DNA from: JAFGCY01 sp964609245
GTDB lineage: Bacteria > 4484-113 > JAFGCY01
Assembly (NCBI GenBank): GCA_964609245.1
Contig: CAZSSB010000005.1
Location: forward strand, 1 to 64,000
Reading direction: 5' to 3'
Length of the DNA stretch: 64,000 nucleotides
Below, one piece after another: positions 7,803 through 15,743 of this stretch. A program made the translations under genes and the position numbers. The notes below the pieces were generated by a model. The model was not told where the DNA came from. It searched no databases and worked only from the letters and a program-made list of their open reading frames with translations. Numbering within the stretch: position 1 is the first letter of the stretch; each line of letters starts with the position of its first letter.

Positions 7803-8337
7803 GTCCAGTGGGCCGCTTGCCGACTACTGCTTCGAGCGCGTGACGGACATCCGGCCGGAGTGGCTCGGCGAGATCGGCATCGGCGGCCTGCTGCTGGACG
7901 TGGACAACGCCGTCACCCGCTGGGAGCGCGAGACCGTCGAGCCCGCCGAACTGGCCTGGCTGCGCGAGATACGCCAGGCCGGACTCAGGTGCCGGCTGCT
8001 GAGCAACGGGCTGTCCCAAAAGCGGGCCCGGGTGGAGCGCCAGACGGGCATTCCCCAGGTCGGGGGCTTCGTGGTCAAGCCGCTGCTGGCGGCGTTCCGG
8101 CGCGGCCTGCGCGAGCTGGAGCTTAAGGCCCGGCAGGTGATGATGATCGGCGACATCGTGATTACCGACATCTGGCCGGCCAACCGCGCCGGCATCTGGA
8201 CCTGCCTGGTGGACCCCCTCAGCCCGATCGACTTCCCGGGCACCAAGGTCTGGCGCCTGATGGAGCGTCAATTCCAGTGGCGGCGCACCCTGCTGCCGGA
8301 GCGCGACTTTCGCCCGGCCGAGTCTCGCGAGCCGTAG
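7786..8337 (+). CDS. YqeG-like HAD-superfamily (IIIA) phosphatase
   Basis: A 183-residue protein. HAD motif I is LLLDVDNAVT with D38 and D40, motif II is LLSNG (S73), the motif III Lys is K98 in VKP, and motif IV is IGDIVITD (D123, D128). 'KP' followed by 'GD(x)4D...NRAG' is typical of the YqeG family of Firmicutes, Cyanobacteria and relatives. The usual DNT is DNA here. The physiological substrate of the family is uncertain; phosphatidylglycerophosphate phosphatase activity is known for plant and yeast relatives. The start ATG 7786 lies inside the preceding gene. Confidence 0.8.
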   Translation: MTNGTKSSGPLADYCFERVTDIRPEWLGEIGIGGLLLDVDNAVTRWERETVEPAELAWLREIRQAGLRCRLLSNGLSQKRARVERQTGIPQVGGFVVKPLLAAFRRGLRELELKARQVMMIGDIVITDIWPANRAGIWTCLVDPLSPIDFPGTKVWRLMERQFQWRRTLLPERDFRPAESREP

Positions 8338-8371
8338 AGACTGAGTGAGGGGCTGCACGCGATGGAGGGAG

Positions 8372-9544
8372 CTAGTCGCTGATGTTGAGCGCCTGCTCCA
8401 GCACCAAGTCCCGGGCCTTGGTCATTTCCAGCAGGTTCTCGACCCCGATGGCGTCGTCGGTCAGCCCCGAGGCCACCAGCTGCAGCTCCTCCGGCGTCAG
8501 CCCACCGAAGATGGCGACCACCCAGCCGTCCAGCCGCTGCACGACGTAACCGCCGTCAACGGTGCTGAAAGGCATGCTGGAGCCCAGATCCAGCTCATCC
8601 GTCTGGGTCAGGAAGATCGACAGCGTGTCACCGGAAGCGGGGCTGAACAGCTCGAACTGGTAGACCAGCGCCACGTCCCCGGCTGCGTCACTGATCGGAA
8701 AGTCGAGCAGGTGGAGGCCCTCGAGCTGATAGCCGAGCGGCACGTTGGTCGGATAGGGTGGCAGGCTGTAGTCGACATTCGACGCCGAGCGCTGGATCTG
8801 GACACTGGCCCGATCTGCGCCCTCCGCCTCCTTTAGCTCCAGAATCACTCCCGGGGCCAGCTGCTCCACCCGCGGGCTGCGCTGCTGGTACTTGCCGCCC
8901 ACCGCCGGCGGCGTGAACAGCCGGGGGTCCAGTTCCTGCGGCGAGCGATACTCGATCGCCTCCATTTCGAAGTAGACCCGTTCCACGCCCTCGCTGTCGT
9001 TGACCAGCAGATAGAGCGGGAAGCTGGTGCTGCGGTCCAGCCCGACGGTGATGGTATACGGCTTCTCCGGCTGGGCGGTCTGCAGCAGGACGTGAATATC
9101 GTAGGTTCCGACCTTGCCGCTGCGCACTGTGGTGCCCGGATAGCGGGCCAGATCGCGCAGGAACTTGCCCGTCAGGGCGTCGTTGAGATAGAACGACCGC
9201 TCGGGCAGCTCGCTGATGATGTCCTGGCCGCCGGGGCGCCGGGTGATCAGCAGCAGCTCCTCGGCGTTCTCCAGATAGTAGTGGTCCTCCTCCGTCCAGA
9301 CGCCGTGCTCGTCTTCTTCCAGCGGCCTGACGTGGTAGAGGTCCGGCGCCACGTGGTAGATGCGGACGCGGTGTTCCCGGCCCGCGTCGTACTGGGCGAA
9401 GAAGTGCATCCGCGCCTCGTAGCAGGTGGTCCTGAGCGCCTTGACCGCCGCCTCGACCAGTTCGCCGACCTGCGGCTCGGCGGCCAGCACCGGCCCGGCC
9501 AGGCCGAGCACGAAAGCCGCCAGCAGTCCGCTCAGCAGTCGCAC
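8372..9544 (-). CDS. RseB/LolA-fold exported protein, third gene of sigma-factor operon
   Basis: A 390-residue protein with a signal peptide (about 1-21, ending VLAA). An N-terminal LolA/RseB-like half-barrel has the repeated pattern 'VRIYHVAPDLYHVRPL' and 'EELLLITRRPG'. A second domain (about 240-375) has a strand pattern and 'GYVVQRLDGWVVAIFGGL', reminiscent of the small RseB C-terminal domain. In proteobacteria RseB senses envelope signals and protects RseA from cleavage. Gene order sigma / anti-sigma / this gene supports the same role. The start is GTG 9544, 2 bases from the anti-sigma stop. A stand-alone outer-membrane lipoprotein-sorting protein is the alternative. Confidence 0.7.
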   Translation of the reverse strand: MRLLSGLLAAFVLGLAGPVLAAEPQVGELVEAAVKALRTTCYEARMHFFAQYDAGREHRVRIYHVAPDLYHVRPLEEDEHGVWTEEDHYYLENAEELLLITRRPGGQDIISELPERSFYLNDALTGKFLRDLARYPGTTVRSGKVGTYDIHVLLQTAQPEKPYTITVGLDRSTSFPLYLLVNDSEGVERVYFEMEAIEYRSPQELDPRLFTPPAVGGKYQQRSPRVEQLAPGVILELKEAEGADRASVQIQRSASNVDYSLPPYPTNVPLGYQLEGLHLLDFPISDAAGDVALVYQFELFSPASGDTLSIFLTQTDELDLGSSMPFSTVDGGYVVQRLDGWVVAIFGGLTPEELQLVASGLTDDAIGVENLLEMTKARDLVLEQALNISD

Positions 9545-9546
9545 CG

Positions 9547-10197
9547 CTAGCGCTCCCCCTCGTCGCGCGCGAGGATGATGTTGCCGTTCGTCATTTCGTG
9601 GCCTTCCAGCACCAGGATCGCCGCGGGCAGGTCCGGCCGCAGGGCCTCGGCGCTGTTGAGCATGCCCTGGTAGCCGTGGGCGCGGTAGGCGAACCTGAGA
9701 AAGTCGGCGGTCCGCTCGTCCACGTCCTCCGGCAGCGCCAGCTCGCCCAGCTCGCCGCCGTACACCGGCTCAGGAGGCACCGCTTCGCGGCCAAGCGCCT
9801 CGCGGCCAAGCGACGGCTGCGAGTAGTACTCACCGGAGCCGAGCAGCAGGTTGCCGGGTCTGTTGGCTGCCGGTCGCTGGCCCATATACAGGAATCCGCC
9901 GACCAGCAACAGGCAGATCGCGAACCCGCCGACGAACGCCGCCGCGGTGCGCCAGCGCCAGGCCGCCACCTGGCCGCGGCGCGCGCCGATCTCGCCCATT
10001 ACCCGCGCATGGATGTAGCCCGGCGCCTCGACCTCGCTCAGCCGGCCCAGCGCCAGCTTGACCTGCCGCTGGGCCTCGAACTCGGCCATCAGCTCGGGAT
10101 CGGCCTTGATACGGGCATAGAGCTGCTCCGCCCGGCCGTCGTCGAGCTCGCCGTCCAGCATCGCTGCCAGCTCAACCAGTTCTTCACGCCGCCCCAT
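9547..10197 (-). CDS. RseA-like membrane anti-sigma factor
   Basis: A 216-residue protein. The N-terminal cytoplasmic segment resembles the RseA sigma-binding region (LAAMLDGELDDGRAEQL... LKADPEL-type). One membrane helix lies at about residues 91-112 (AAAFVGGFAICLLLVGGFLYM), followed by a periplasmic domain. There is no HxxxCxxC zinc motif, so it is not a ZAS anti-sigma. The ATG overlaps the sigma stop (TAATG) and is preceded by GGAGGAG inside the sigma gene, giving tight translational coupling. It should hold the ECF sigma factor inactive at the membrane until regulated proteolysis. Confidence 0.75.
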   Translation of the reverse strand: MGRREELVELAAMLDGELDDGRAEQLYARIKADPELMAEFEAQRQVKLALGRLSEVEAPGYIHARVMGEIGARRGQVAAWRWRTAAAFVGGFAICLLLVGGFLYMGQRPAANRPGNLLLGSGEYYSQPSLGREALGREAVPPEPVYGGELGELALPEDVDERTADFLRFAYRAHGYQGMLNSAEALRPDLPAAILVLEGHEMTNGNIILARDEGER

Positions 10198-10823
10198 TAC
10201 GACTCTCCTCCAAAGATAATACTCGTGTCCAGATAGTCCTTCAACTTCCGCCGCGCATAGAAGATCCTGCTCTGCACCGTGCCGAACGGAATCTTCAGCG
10301 CCTCCGCGATCTCCTGATAGCTCAGACCCTGGAGGTCGCACATCACCAGGATCGCCTTCTGGTCCGGCTTCAGCTGGTCCAGCGCCGCATGGATGTGGGC
10401 ATTGCGCGCGTCGTCCATCACGCTGTCCTCGGGACTGCTACGTTTATCGACGTAACTCTCGCGCAGCTGTTCATCCACGTCGATCTGCGGCAGCCGCTTG
10501 CGCCGCAGCCAGTCCAGCGTGTTGTTGTTGGCGATGCGGAACAGCCAGCTCTTGAAGCTGCCGGGGTTCTGCAGTTTCTTCAGCGAGAAGTAGGCCTTGA
10601 CCAGCGATTCCTGGGTGATGTCCTCCGCCAGCTCCTCGTTGCGGACCATCGAGCGGACGAAGTTGAACAGCCGGTTGTAGTAGCGTTTGACCAGCACCCC
10701 ATAGGCCTGTTCGTCTCCCGCGGCGGCCTGATGGACGAGGGCTTCCTCGCTCAGGTCGATCGCCGCCTCAGCGCCCTGGCGTTCACGCGTCAATGCCGCT
10801 CCCGATGCGAGAGTCATCTCCAT
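10197..10823 (-). CDS. ECF RNA polymerase sigma factor (RpoE-like)
   Basis: A 208-residue protein with sigma region 2 at about 37-105 (core-binding 'AEDITQESLVKAYFSL', -10 recognition 'FKSWLFRIANNNTLDWLRRKR') and region 4 at about 145-200 (HTH 'LSYQEIAEALKIPFGTVQSRI'). There is no region 3, which defines an ECF sigma. The first gene of a sigma / anti-sigma / RseB-like operon. ATG 10823 and ATG 10817 are both possible. The leader contains a TAAAAT at about 10872-10877 that may be its -10. ECF sigmas of this type respond to envelope stress and usually autoregulate. Confidence 0.88.
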   Translation of the reverse strand: MEMTLASGAALTRERQGAEAAIDLSEEALVHQAAAGDEQAYGVLVKRYYNRLFNFVRSMVRNEELAEDITQESLVKAYFSLKKLQNPGSFKSWLFRIANNNTLDWLRRKRLPQIDVDEQLRESYVDKRSSPEDSVMDDARNAHIHAALDQLKPDQKAILVMCDLQGLSYQEIAEALKIPFGTVQSRIFYARRKLKDYLDTSIIFGGES

Positions 10824-10969
10824 ACATAAAGGGACGACTGCTGGCCTGCCTGCTGTTCATCGCAACCCGCCGATTTTAGCAGCCGCGCCGCGGGGACGCC
10901 TGGATGCCACGGCCTGCCCGACGAGCGGCAGCAGGTGCCGAGTGAGCAGGATGCGGCGCCTGAGCAGAC

Positions 10970-13345
10970 CTAGCGATACTCCGCGTACATGACCGGCCAG
11001 CGAGTGTCGGATTCGCCCTCCGGGAGCAGCGGACGCCAGGCGACAGCCAGCCGCCCGTCAACCACGGCCAGTACCAGCGGATGATCGTGGTTCACACCCT
11101 CAACCGGCACATCCATGACCATGGGGAATCCCCAGCTTCGGCCCTCGTCGTCATTGGCCGCGCGAAATCGGTTCCCACCAGGGCCGGAGTACACGATCGC
11201 CGGGCGGCCGTCGAAGACCGTCATCGACAGCCATCCGTTGCTGCGGTGATCCAGAATCAGCGCCTCGCCCCAGGCGGTGCCCTCCGGATCGAGCGCCCGG
11301 CGATACTCGAGAGTGTAGTACGTTTCGTTGGCGTACGCGATCGCCGGGTGGCCGGCGGCGTCGACCAGCGCCACCTTCCAGTCGTACGGGGGCTCGCCGA
11401 TATCCGCGGCGACCGATGGCACGCGCCAGTTAGTGCCTCCCGAATCATACGCACTGGAATACGCCAGCAGATGATTCGTAATTAGCTGGGCGACGAGCAC
11501 CGGTTTGCCGTCCACCGTCGTCGCCGCCCTGTTGATGTTGTGCAGCGGGAAGTCGATGAAACTGAAAACCTTCTCCCAGGACGTGCCGTCCGCATCGGCT
11601 GCCACGTGGTAGCCAGTGCAATCGACGATGGCGGGCAAGCCCCCGACTGCCAGAATAGTCCTGCTCCCGGACATGCTCCCCGAATACGGCTGCGGCGCGG
11701 GCCACGAGGTGCCCTCGCTGTCCAGCGCGCGGCAGTAGTAGCGATCAACGCTGGCCATGGCGGGACGGCCGGCTATGATCGCGAACCCGGGGCGATAGGG
11801 CGAGTAGCCCTCTCCTTCATCGGCGATCATCAGCGGTTCGCTCCAGTCTTCCGCCGCCGCACTCAGCGCCCGGATGTAGGTGAGCTGATCGAAACCCCCG
11901 TCGACCGGATGCTCGTACAGGATCGCGGGTGCTCCCGCAACTTCCAGCAAACTGACCAGACCCGACCGGGGCTCCTCATGATCGCCATAAACGTCCTCCC
12001 GCGCGGTGGTCACCCACCACTCTGCGTCCTCCTCCACGTCGACTGAGACGCCCGCGGTATCGCTCAGACCATCGTCATCGGTGACGCGCACCGTGGTCTC
12101 GAAGCTGCCGGGCTCCCAGTAGTAGAAGTCCGTCCGGCGCGCCGCGCCCCCGTCGTACTCGAAGATCCCGTCGCCATCGAAGTCCCACTCGTACCGGACG
12201 ACGATCCCGTCCGGGTCAGTGCTGGCCGAGGCGTCGAACTCCACATGCATCGGCGACTCCGCGCCAATTTCGGCATAATCCAGCTCGGCCTGCGGTGGTG
12301 TCGGCACATGCGCCGCGATCAACTCGGCGGCGGTGTCGGTGCCGCCCTTATCATCCGTCACCCGCAGAATCGCCAGGTAGTCTCCGGCCTCTTCGTAGGT
12401 GTGCTCCACGTACCCCACACCAGCGGTATCCAGCCAGTCCTCGCCGCCGATCGGCCCGTCGAAGTCCCACTCATAGCTGACGATCTGGCCGTCGAGGTCG
12501 GCGCTCAGGGCTCCCTGCAGTTCCACCGTCAGCGGCACCAGCCCGCTCACCGGTTGCGCGCGCAGCACGGCGATCGGCAGCTGGTTCTCCGCCCCGAGCC
12601 GGAAGGCGTTGCTCGGCGTGCCGAGTTCCTGCCCGTCGTATGGCCGCACCCAGTAGTAGCCCTCGGGCGGATCTACCGGTACGTAGGTGAATTGCCTGCG
12701 CTCCTGGGGACCGCCGGTAGCCTCGCTGAGCGGCAGCTCTACGATCAGCTCTGCTCCGGCACCGTTGGGCTGGTTGGCAATCTCCGGTACGTCCGCCTCC
12801 TCCGTGCTGAAGTACAGCCGGCAGCCCCGGCAAACGACGCCGAAGTTCTGACCGATCGGCGTCACGTCCGAAACGCCGATCTCGCCGTTCTGGTCGCCGT
12901 CGACGACCGACTCGACGGTCCTCTGATCGAACAGCCCGCCGCCGCTCTGCTTGCCGAAATGGACACCCAGCGGCGTCAGATCACTGACCCCTACCTCGCC
13001 GTTCTGATCGTAGTCGCCGGCGGAGTAGTACCCCCACCGGAAGCTGTCTTCGTCCTCGTCCCAGCTCAGCACCGTCGCGGACGCGCTGCCACCGGGCGGC
13101 GTGCTCACCGTCCGTGGCGGATTGAGTCTGAGCACCCGCTCCAGCTCCGCCACCAGCTCGGCTGCGAGCCGCGGATCGACCTGCGCCTGTGAGTCAACGC
13201 CAGCCCGCGCTTCCGGCAGGCCTGCGGGACTGCCGACCGCAAGCGGCGGCTGATCCGTACCGCCGCAGCCGCCGATCAGCGCCAGCGAGACCAGCAGCGG
13301 CAGCATCAGCGCATGGTACTTCGGACTGCTCCAATAGAAACCCAT
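10970..13345 (-). CDS. lipoprotein with dockerin-like module, two PKD domains and BNR-like repeats
   Basis: A 791-residue protein. The signal peptide ends in the lipobox LIGGC (about residue 27). At about 110-168 it has paired calcium-loop repeats: GDYDQNGEVGVSD with TPLG, then DGDQNGEIGVSD with TPIGQNF, which are dockerin-like. Two PKD-type domains follow (about 255-340 and 350-435; 'EWDFDG' and 'GDYLAILRVTD'). The C-terminal half repeats a unit containing 'RALD-x-EGTSW' and 'GxPAIVY' about six times, like BNR/Asp-box propeller repeats. The module is shared with the proteins at 56447 and 62867. ATG 13345 (second of two adjacent ATGs) has the best-spaced GGGAG. It is a surface-anchored protein, probably for binding polymers or partners. 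Confidence 0.8.
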   Translation of the reverse strand: MGFYWSSPKYHALMLPLLVSLALIGGCGGTDQPPLAVGSPAGLPEARAGVDSQAQVDPRLAAELVAELERVLRLNPPRTVSTPPGGSASATVLSWDEDEDSFRWGYYSAGDYDQNGEVGVSDLTPLGVHFGKQSGGGLFDQRTVESVVDGDQNGEIGVSDVTPIGQNFGVVCRGCRLYFSTEEADVPEIANQPNGAGAELIVELPLSEATGGPQERRQFTYVPVDPPEGYYWVRPYDGQELGTPSNAFRLGAENQLPIAVLRAQPVSGLVPLTVELQGALSADLDGQIVSYEWDFDGPIGGEDWLDTAGVGYVEHTYEEAGDYLAILRVTDDKGGTDTAAELIAAHVPTPPQAELDYAEIGAESPMHVEFDASASTDPDGIVVRYEWDFDGDGIFEYDGGAARRTDFYYWEPGSFETTVRVTDDDGLSDTAGVSVDVEEDAEWWVTTAREDVYGDHEEPRSGLVSLLEVAGAPAILYEHPVDGGFDQLTYIRALSAAAEDWSEPLMIADEGEGYSPYRPGFAIIAGRPAMASVDRYYCRALDSEGTSWPAPQPYSGSMSGSRTILAVGGLPAIVDCTGYHVAADADGTSWEKVFSFIDFPLHNINRAATTVDGKPVLVAQLITNHLLAYSSAYDSGGTNWRVPSVAADIGEPPYDWKVALVDAAGHPAIAYANETYYTLEYRRALDPEGTAWGEALILDHRSNGWLSMTVFDGRPAIVYSGPGGNRFRAANDDEGRSWGFPMVMDVPVEGVNHDHPLVLAVVDGRLAVAWRPLLPEGESDTRWPVMYAEYR

Positions 13346-13378
13346 CATGTTCTCCCAAAGACATTCGCCCTATGTAAT

Positions 13379-13448
13379 TGTCCCTCTCCCGCTCGTCAAT
13401 GGGGGCGACACCTGTCGTCCATTCTCAGGTGACAGTTGGGGAGGGACA
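13379..13448. repeat. large inverted repeat upstream of the PKD lipoprotein gene
   Basis: TGTCCCTCTCCC (13379-13390) pairs with GGGGAGGGACA (13438-13448) with one bulge. Nested inside, CACCTG (13409-13414) pairs with CAGGTG (13426-13431). It lies in the 5' region of the minus-strand lipoprotein gene and could be an RNA leader structure, a terminator for the DUF3187 gene, or an operator. Confidence 0.5.
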
Positions 13449-13491
13449 TTGCGCCTTGTGACCATGGGCGGCATCGGCCCGGGCGGGCCGG

Positions 13492-14813
13492 CTAGAACTC
13501 CCAGCGCAGATGGGTCATCATCACGAAGTCCGAGGCGGTGTCGGGGTTGACGTCCTCGTTGAAGCCGCCGGACCAGATCAGATGGTCGCTGAGCCGGCGG
13601 TTGAAGCCCAGCGCCAGCTCCTGGCTGCCCTTGTCCGCCTCCTCGTTGCCGGACCGGAGCGGGTTGCCCTGCCGCCGGTACTGGGCGACAAACGTGGTGC
13701 CGGGGCGCCAGGCGTATTCCAGCGCGAGCACCGTCACCAGCATGTCCTGGTGGGCGATCCTCTCCCAGTCGGGCTCGCCGACGAAGACCCAGTCAACGTT
13801 GGCGTAGCCGCGGAATCGCTCGCCGAACTGCCGCTGGTAGAGCGCCCCCAGCTGCCAGTCCAGGTTGCCGCTGCCCATCGCCTTGCCTGAGTCGCCGAGC
13901 GGCAGCTTGACGCCGGCGCGCACCGCGGCGGCCTCGCGGCCGTCCTCGCGCTGCCANNNNNNNNNNNNNNNNNNNNNNNNNNNNNNNNNNNNNNNNNNNN
14001 NNNNNNNNNNNNNNNNNNNNNNNNNNNNNNNNNNNNNNNNNNNNNNNNNNNNNNNNGCAGCTTGACGCCGGCGCGCACCGCGGCGGCCTCGCGGCCGTCC
14101 TCGCGCTGCCACAGCGGATACTTCCAGCCCAGCGCCAGGTCGCCGACGCCGTGCGTGTCCCCCTCCTCGTTGTACACCACACCCTCGCGCGTCACGATGG
14201 TGTAGCGGTAGAGGTAATCCGGAAAGTCGTCTCGGTGGCCGTTGCGCTGGCCGAAGAAGTTGTGCCAGTCGGCGATTATCGCGTCCAGAATGCCGTGCGT
14301 CCGTGAGTAGTACGGCAGCCGCGCGCTCAGCTCGCCTCCCGCCAAGTGGCGGTGGTAGTCCAGCTCGACGCGCACCGTCTCGAAGTCGAAGTCCCAGATC
14401 ACCCCGTCGTCCAGCTCGCGGATAATGTTGTTGGACCAGTCCAGCTTGAAGCGGGCGAAGGACTCGCCCGGCCTGAGCACGGTGGCCGCTTCCGGCACGG
14501 GCGCCAGGAACAGCTGGGTCGGCGGATGCTGGTTGATGATCGCGATGGGGCCGAAGAACTCCAGGATGCCGCCGCCGTGCTCGCAGGGCCCGGCGCAGCA
14601 GCCGGAATCCGCCGGATTGCCGGCCGCAGCCGGCTGGTCGCCGCCGTCGTCCGGGTTCTGCTCGTCACCGGCGACGGTCAGCGGGGCCTCGACGGCGCCG
14701 AGGTGGGCGGCGTTGGCGGGATTGACCGCGCCATCCCGCGCGGTGTCCGCCTGCGCTGGATAGAAGTATGCCGCCCCTGCAAGCAGCAGCAGCGCCCCGA
14801 TCGCCTTCCTCAC
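13492..14813 (-). CDS. DUF3187-like outer-membrane protein, split only by an assembly gap
   Basis: From GTG 14813 the product has a signal peptide (ALLLLAGAAYFYPAQA), a Cys-containing N-terminal segment (SGCCAGPCEHGGG), then 'GPIAIINQHPPTQLFLAPVPE', which continues like DUF3187 proteins, predicted outer-membrane beta barrels ending in an aromatic residue (here ...LRWEF). The 100 N at 13957-14056 are flanked by an identical 55-base sequence. Merging the copies joins '...WQREDGREAAAVRAGVKL' to 'PLGDSGKAMG' in one frame and gives an intact 388-residue protein. The raw frames differ only because 155 surplus bases are present. The start lies 7 bases after TATAAT without Shine-Dalgarno. Function unknown. 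Confidence 0.75.
13902..13956. repeat. 55-base direct repeat, left copy (assembly overlap)
   Basis: Identical to 14057-14111. It directly abuts the 100-N gap and is best read as unmerged contig overlap, not a biological repeat. Confidence 0.9.
13957..14056. other. assembly gap (100 N)
   Basis: Exactly 100 N between two identical 55-base contig ends inside the DUF3187 gene. The gap is probably of zero or negative true length. Confidence 0.98.
14057..14111. repeat. 55-base direct repeat, right copy (assembly overlap)
   Basis: Perfect copy of 13902-13956 at the other side of the N run. Confidence 0.9.
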
Positions 14814-14820
14814 AGGGAAG

Positions 14821-14826
14821 ATTATA
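14821..14826 (-). promoter_or_regulatory. -10 element TATAAT for the DUF3187 gene
   Basis: TATAAT on the minus strand ends 7 bases before GTG 14813. No Shine-Dalgarno is present, so the mRNA is probably leaderless. Confidence 0.6.
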
Positions 14827-14851
14827 GACTGTGGCACTTGTGGTTCGCCAG

Positions 14852-14880
14852 GTGACAGCGCCCGCTGGACGGGCTAGGAT
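14852..14880 (+). promoter_or_regulatory. sigma70-type promoter for tag (GTGACA-N17-TAGGAT)
   Basis: GTGACA at 14852-14857 and TAGGAT at 14875-14880 are separated by 17 bases. The -10 ends 7 bases before ATG 14888, giving a leaderless mRNA. It is divergent from the DUF3187 promoter. Confidence 0.6.
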
Positions 14881-14887
14881 TGTCACC

Positions 14888-15472
14888 ATGGGCAGATGTG
14901 CATGGGCCGAGGGCGATCCGCTGATGGAGGCCTATCACGACACGGAATGGGGCGTCCCGCTGTACGACGACCGACTCCAGTTCGAGTTTCTGATCCTGGA
15001 GGGGATGCAGGCCGGGCTAAGCTGGCTGACGATCCTCAGAAAGCGCGAGAACTTCCGCCGCGCCTTCAGCGGCTTCGATCCGGCGCGCGTCGCCCGCTAC
15101 AACCGCCGCAGCGTGGAGCGGCTGCTGGGCGACGCCGGCATCATCCGCAACCGCCAGAAGATTGAGGCGGCGATCGGCAACGCCCGGGCGCTGCTGGCCG
15201 TGCAGGGGAGCTTTGGCAGCTTCAGCCGCTACATCTGGCGCTTTACCGACCGCCGGCCGATCGTCAACCGCTGGAAGGCGATGAAACAGATTCCGTGCCA
15301 GACGGAGCTGGCGCAGACGATAGCCAGGGACCTGAAGCAGCGCGGCTTCCGCTTCCTCGGTCCGACGACGGTCTATGCCCACCTGCAGGCGGCCGGGTTG
15401 GTCAACGACCACCTCATCAGCTGCCCCCGCCACGCCGAGGTGCAGCGCCTCGTGCGGAAGCGAATCCCCTAG
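14888..15472 (+). CDS. tag: DNA-3-methyladenine glycosylase I
   Basis: A 194-residue protein with the Tag signature: C4 and H17 (RCAWA..., AYHDTEWG), 'LILEGMQAGLSW', 'RNRQKIEAAIGNA', and C-terminal NDHLISC whose His and Cys (spaced by four) complete the zinc snap known from E. coli Tag. It excises 3-methyladenine from alkylated DNA. The length is usual for the family. The start at ATG 14888 puts C4 and H17 at exactly the E. coli numbering. The gene end overlaps the convergent small gene by 4 bases. Confidence 0.93.
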   Translation: MGRCAWAEGDPLMEAYHDTEWGVPLYDDRLQFEFLILEGMQAGLSWLTILRKRENFRRAFSGFDPARVARYNRRSVERLLGDAGIIRNRQKIEAAIGNARALLAVQGSFGSFSRYIWRFTDRRPIVNRWKAMKQIPCQTELAQTIARDLKQRGFRFLGPTTVYAHLQAAGLVNDHLISCPRHAEVQRLVRKRIP

Positions 15473-15726
15473 CGCAGCCGGCGGCGGATGCTGTCCTGAA
15501 CGCTGCCCTCCATGCCGGCCGGCTCGATGCGCGTGATGGTGTAGACGTTGATATAGGCCCTGCCGCCGCGGTACTGGCCCGCCTGGCGCATCCCGGAGTC
15601 ACCGACCTCGACGGCAATGAAGTCGTCCCAGACCTCCACGATCTTCACCCCGTTATAGTGGGTGCCGGCGTTGCCGGTGATGTTCAGCTCCGTCCCGTCG
15701 TTCATCAGCTGCTCGACCAGCTTCAT
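15469..15726 (-). CDS. small protein, possibly Sm-like beta barrel
   Basis: An 85-residue protein with a strand-rich pattern: 'DGTELNITGNA', 'NGVKIVEVWDDFIAVEV', 'AYINVYTITRIEP'. A short helix followed by five strands with a 'DDFIAVEV...YINVYTITRI' segment recalls Sm/Hfq-like barrels, but this is a fold guess. A GGGAGGC Shine-Dalgarno precedes the ATG. It lies 17 bases downstream of the recR stop on the same strand, so it may belong to the ybaB-recR operon. Confidence 0.65.
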   Translation of the reverse strand: MKLVEQLMNDGTELNITGNAGTHYNGVKIVEVWDDFIAVEVGDSGMRQAGQYRGGRAYINVYTITRIEPAGMEGSVQDSIRRRLR

Positions 15727-15743
15727 GGCCTGCCTCCCTCGCC

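Noticed and set aside
13474..13491. Hairpin CGGCCCG/CGGGCCG just after the DUF3187 stop
   Set aside because: Loop of only two bases and no T run; too weak to call a terminator.
13902..14111. Possible biological direct repeat or transposon footprint
   Set aside because: Both copies end precisely at an N run and collapse to one open frame, so it is contig overlap.
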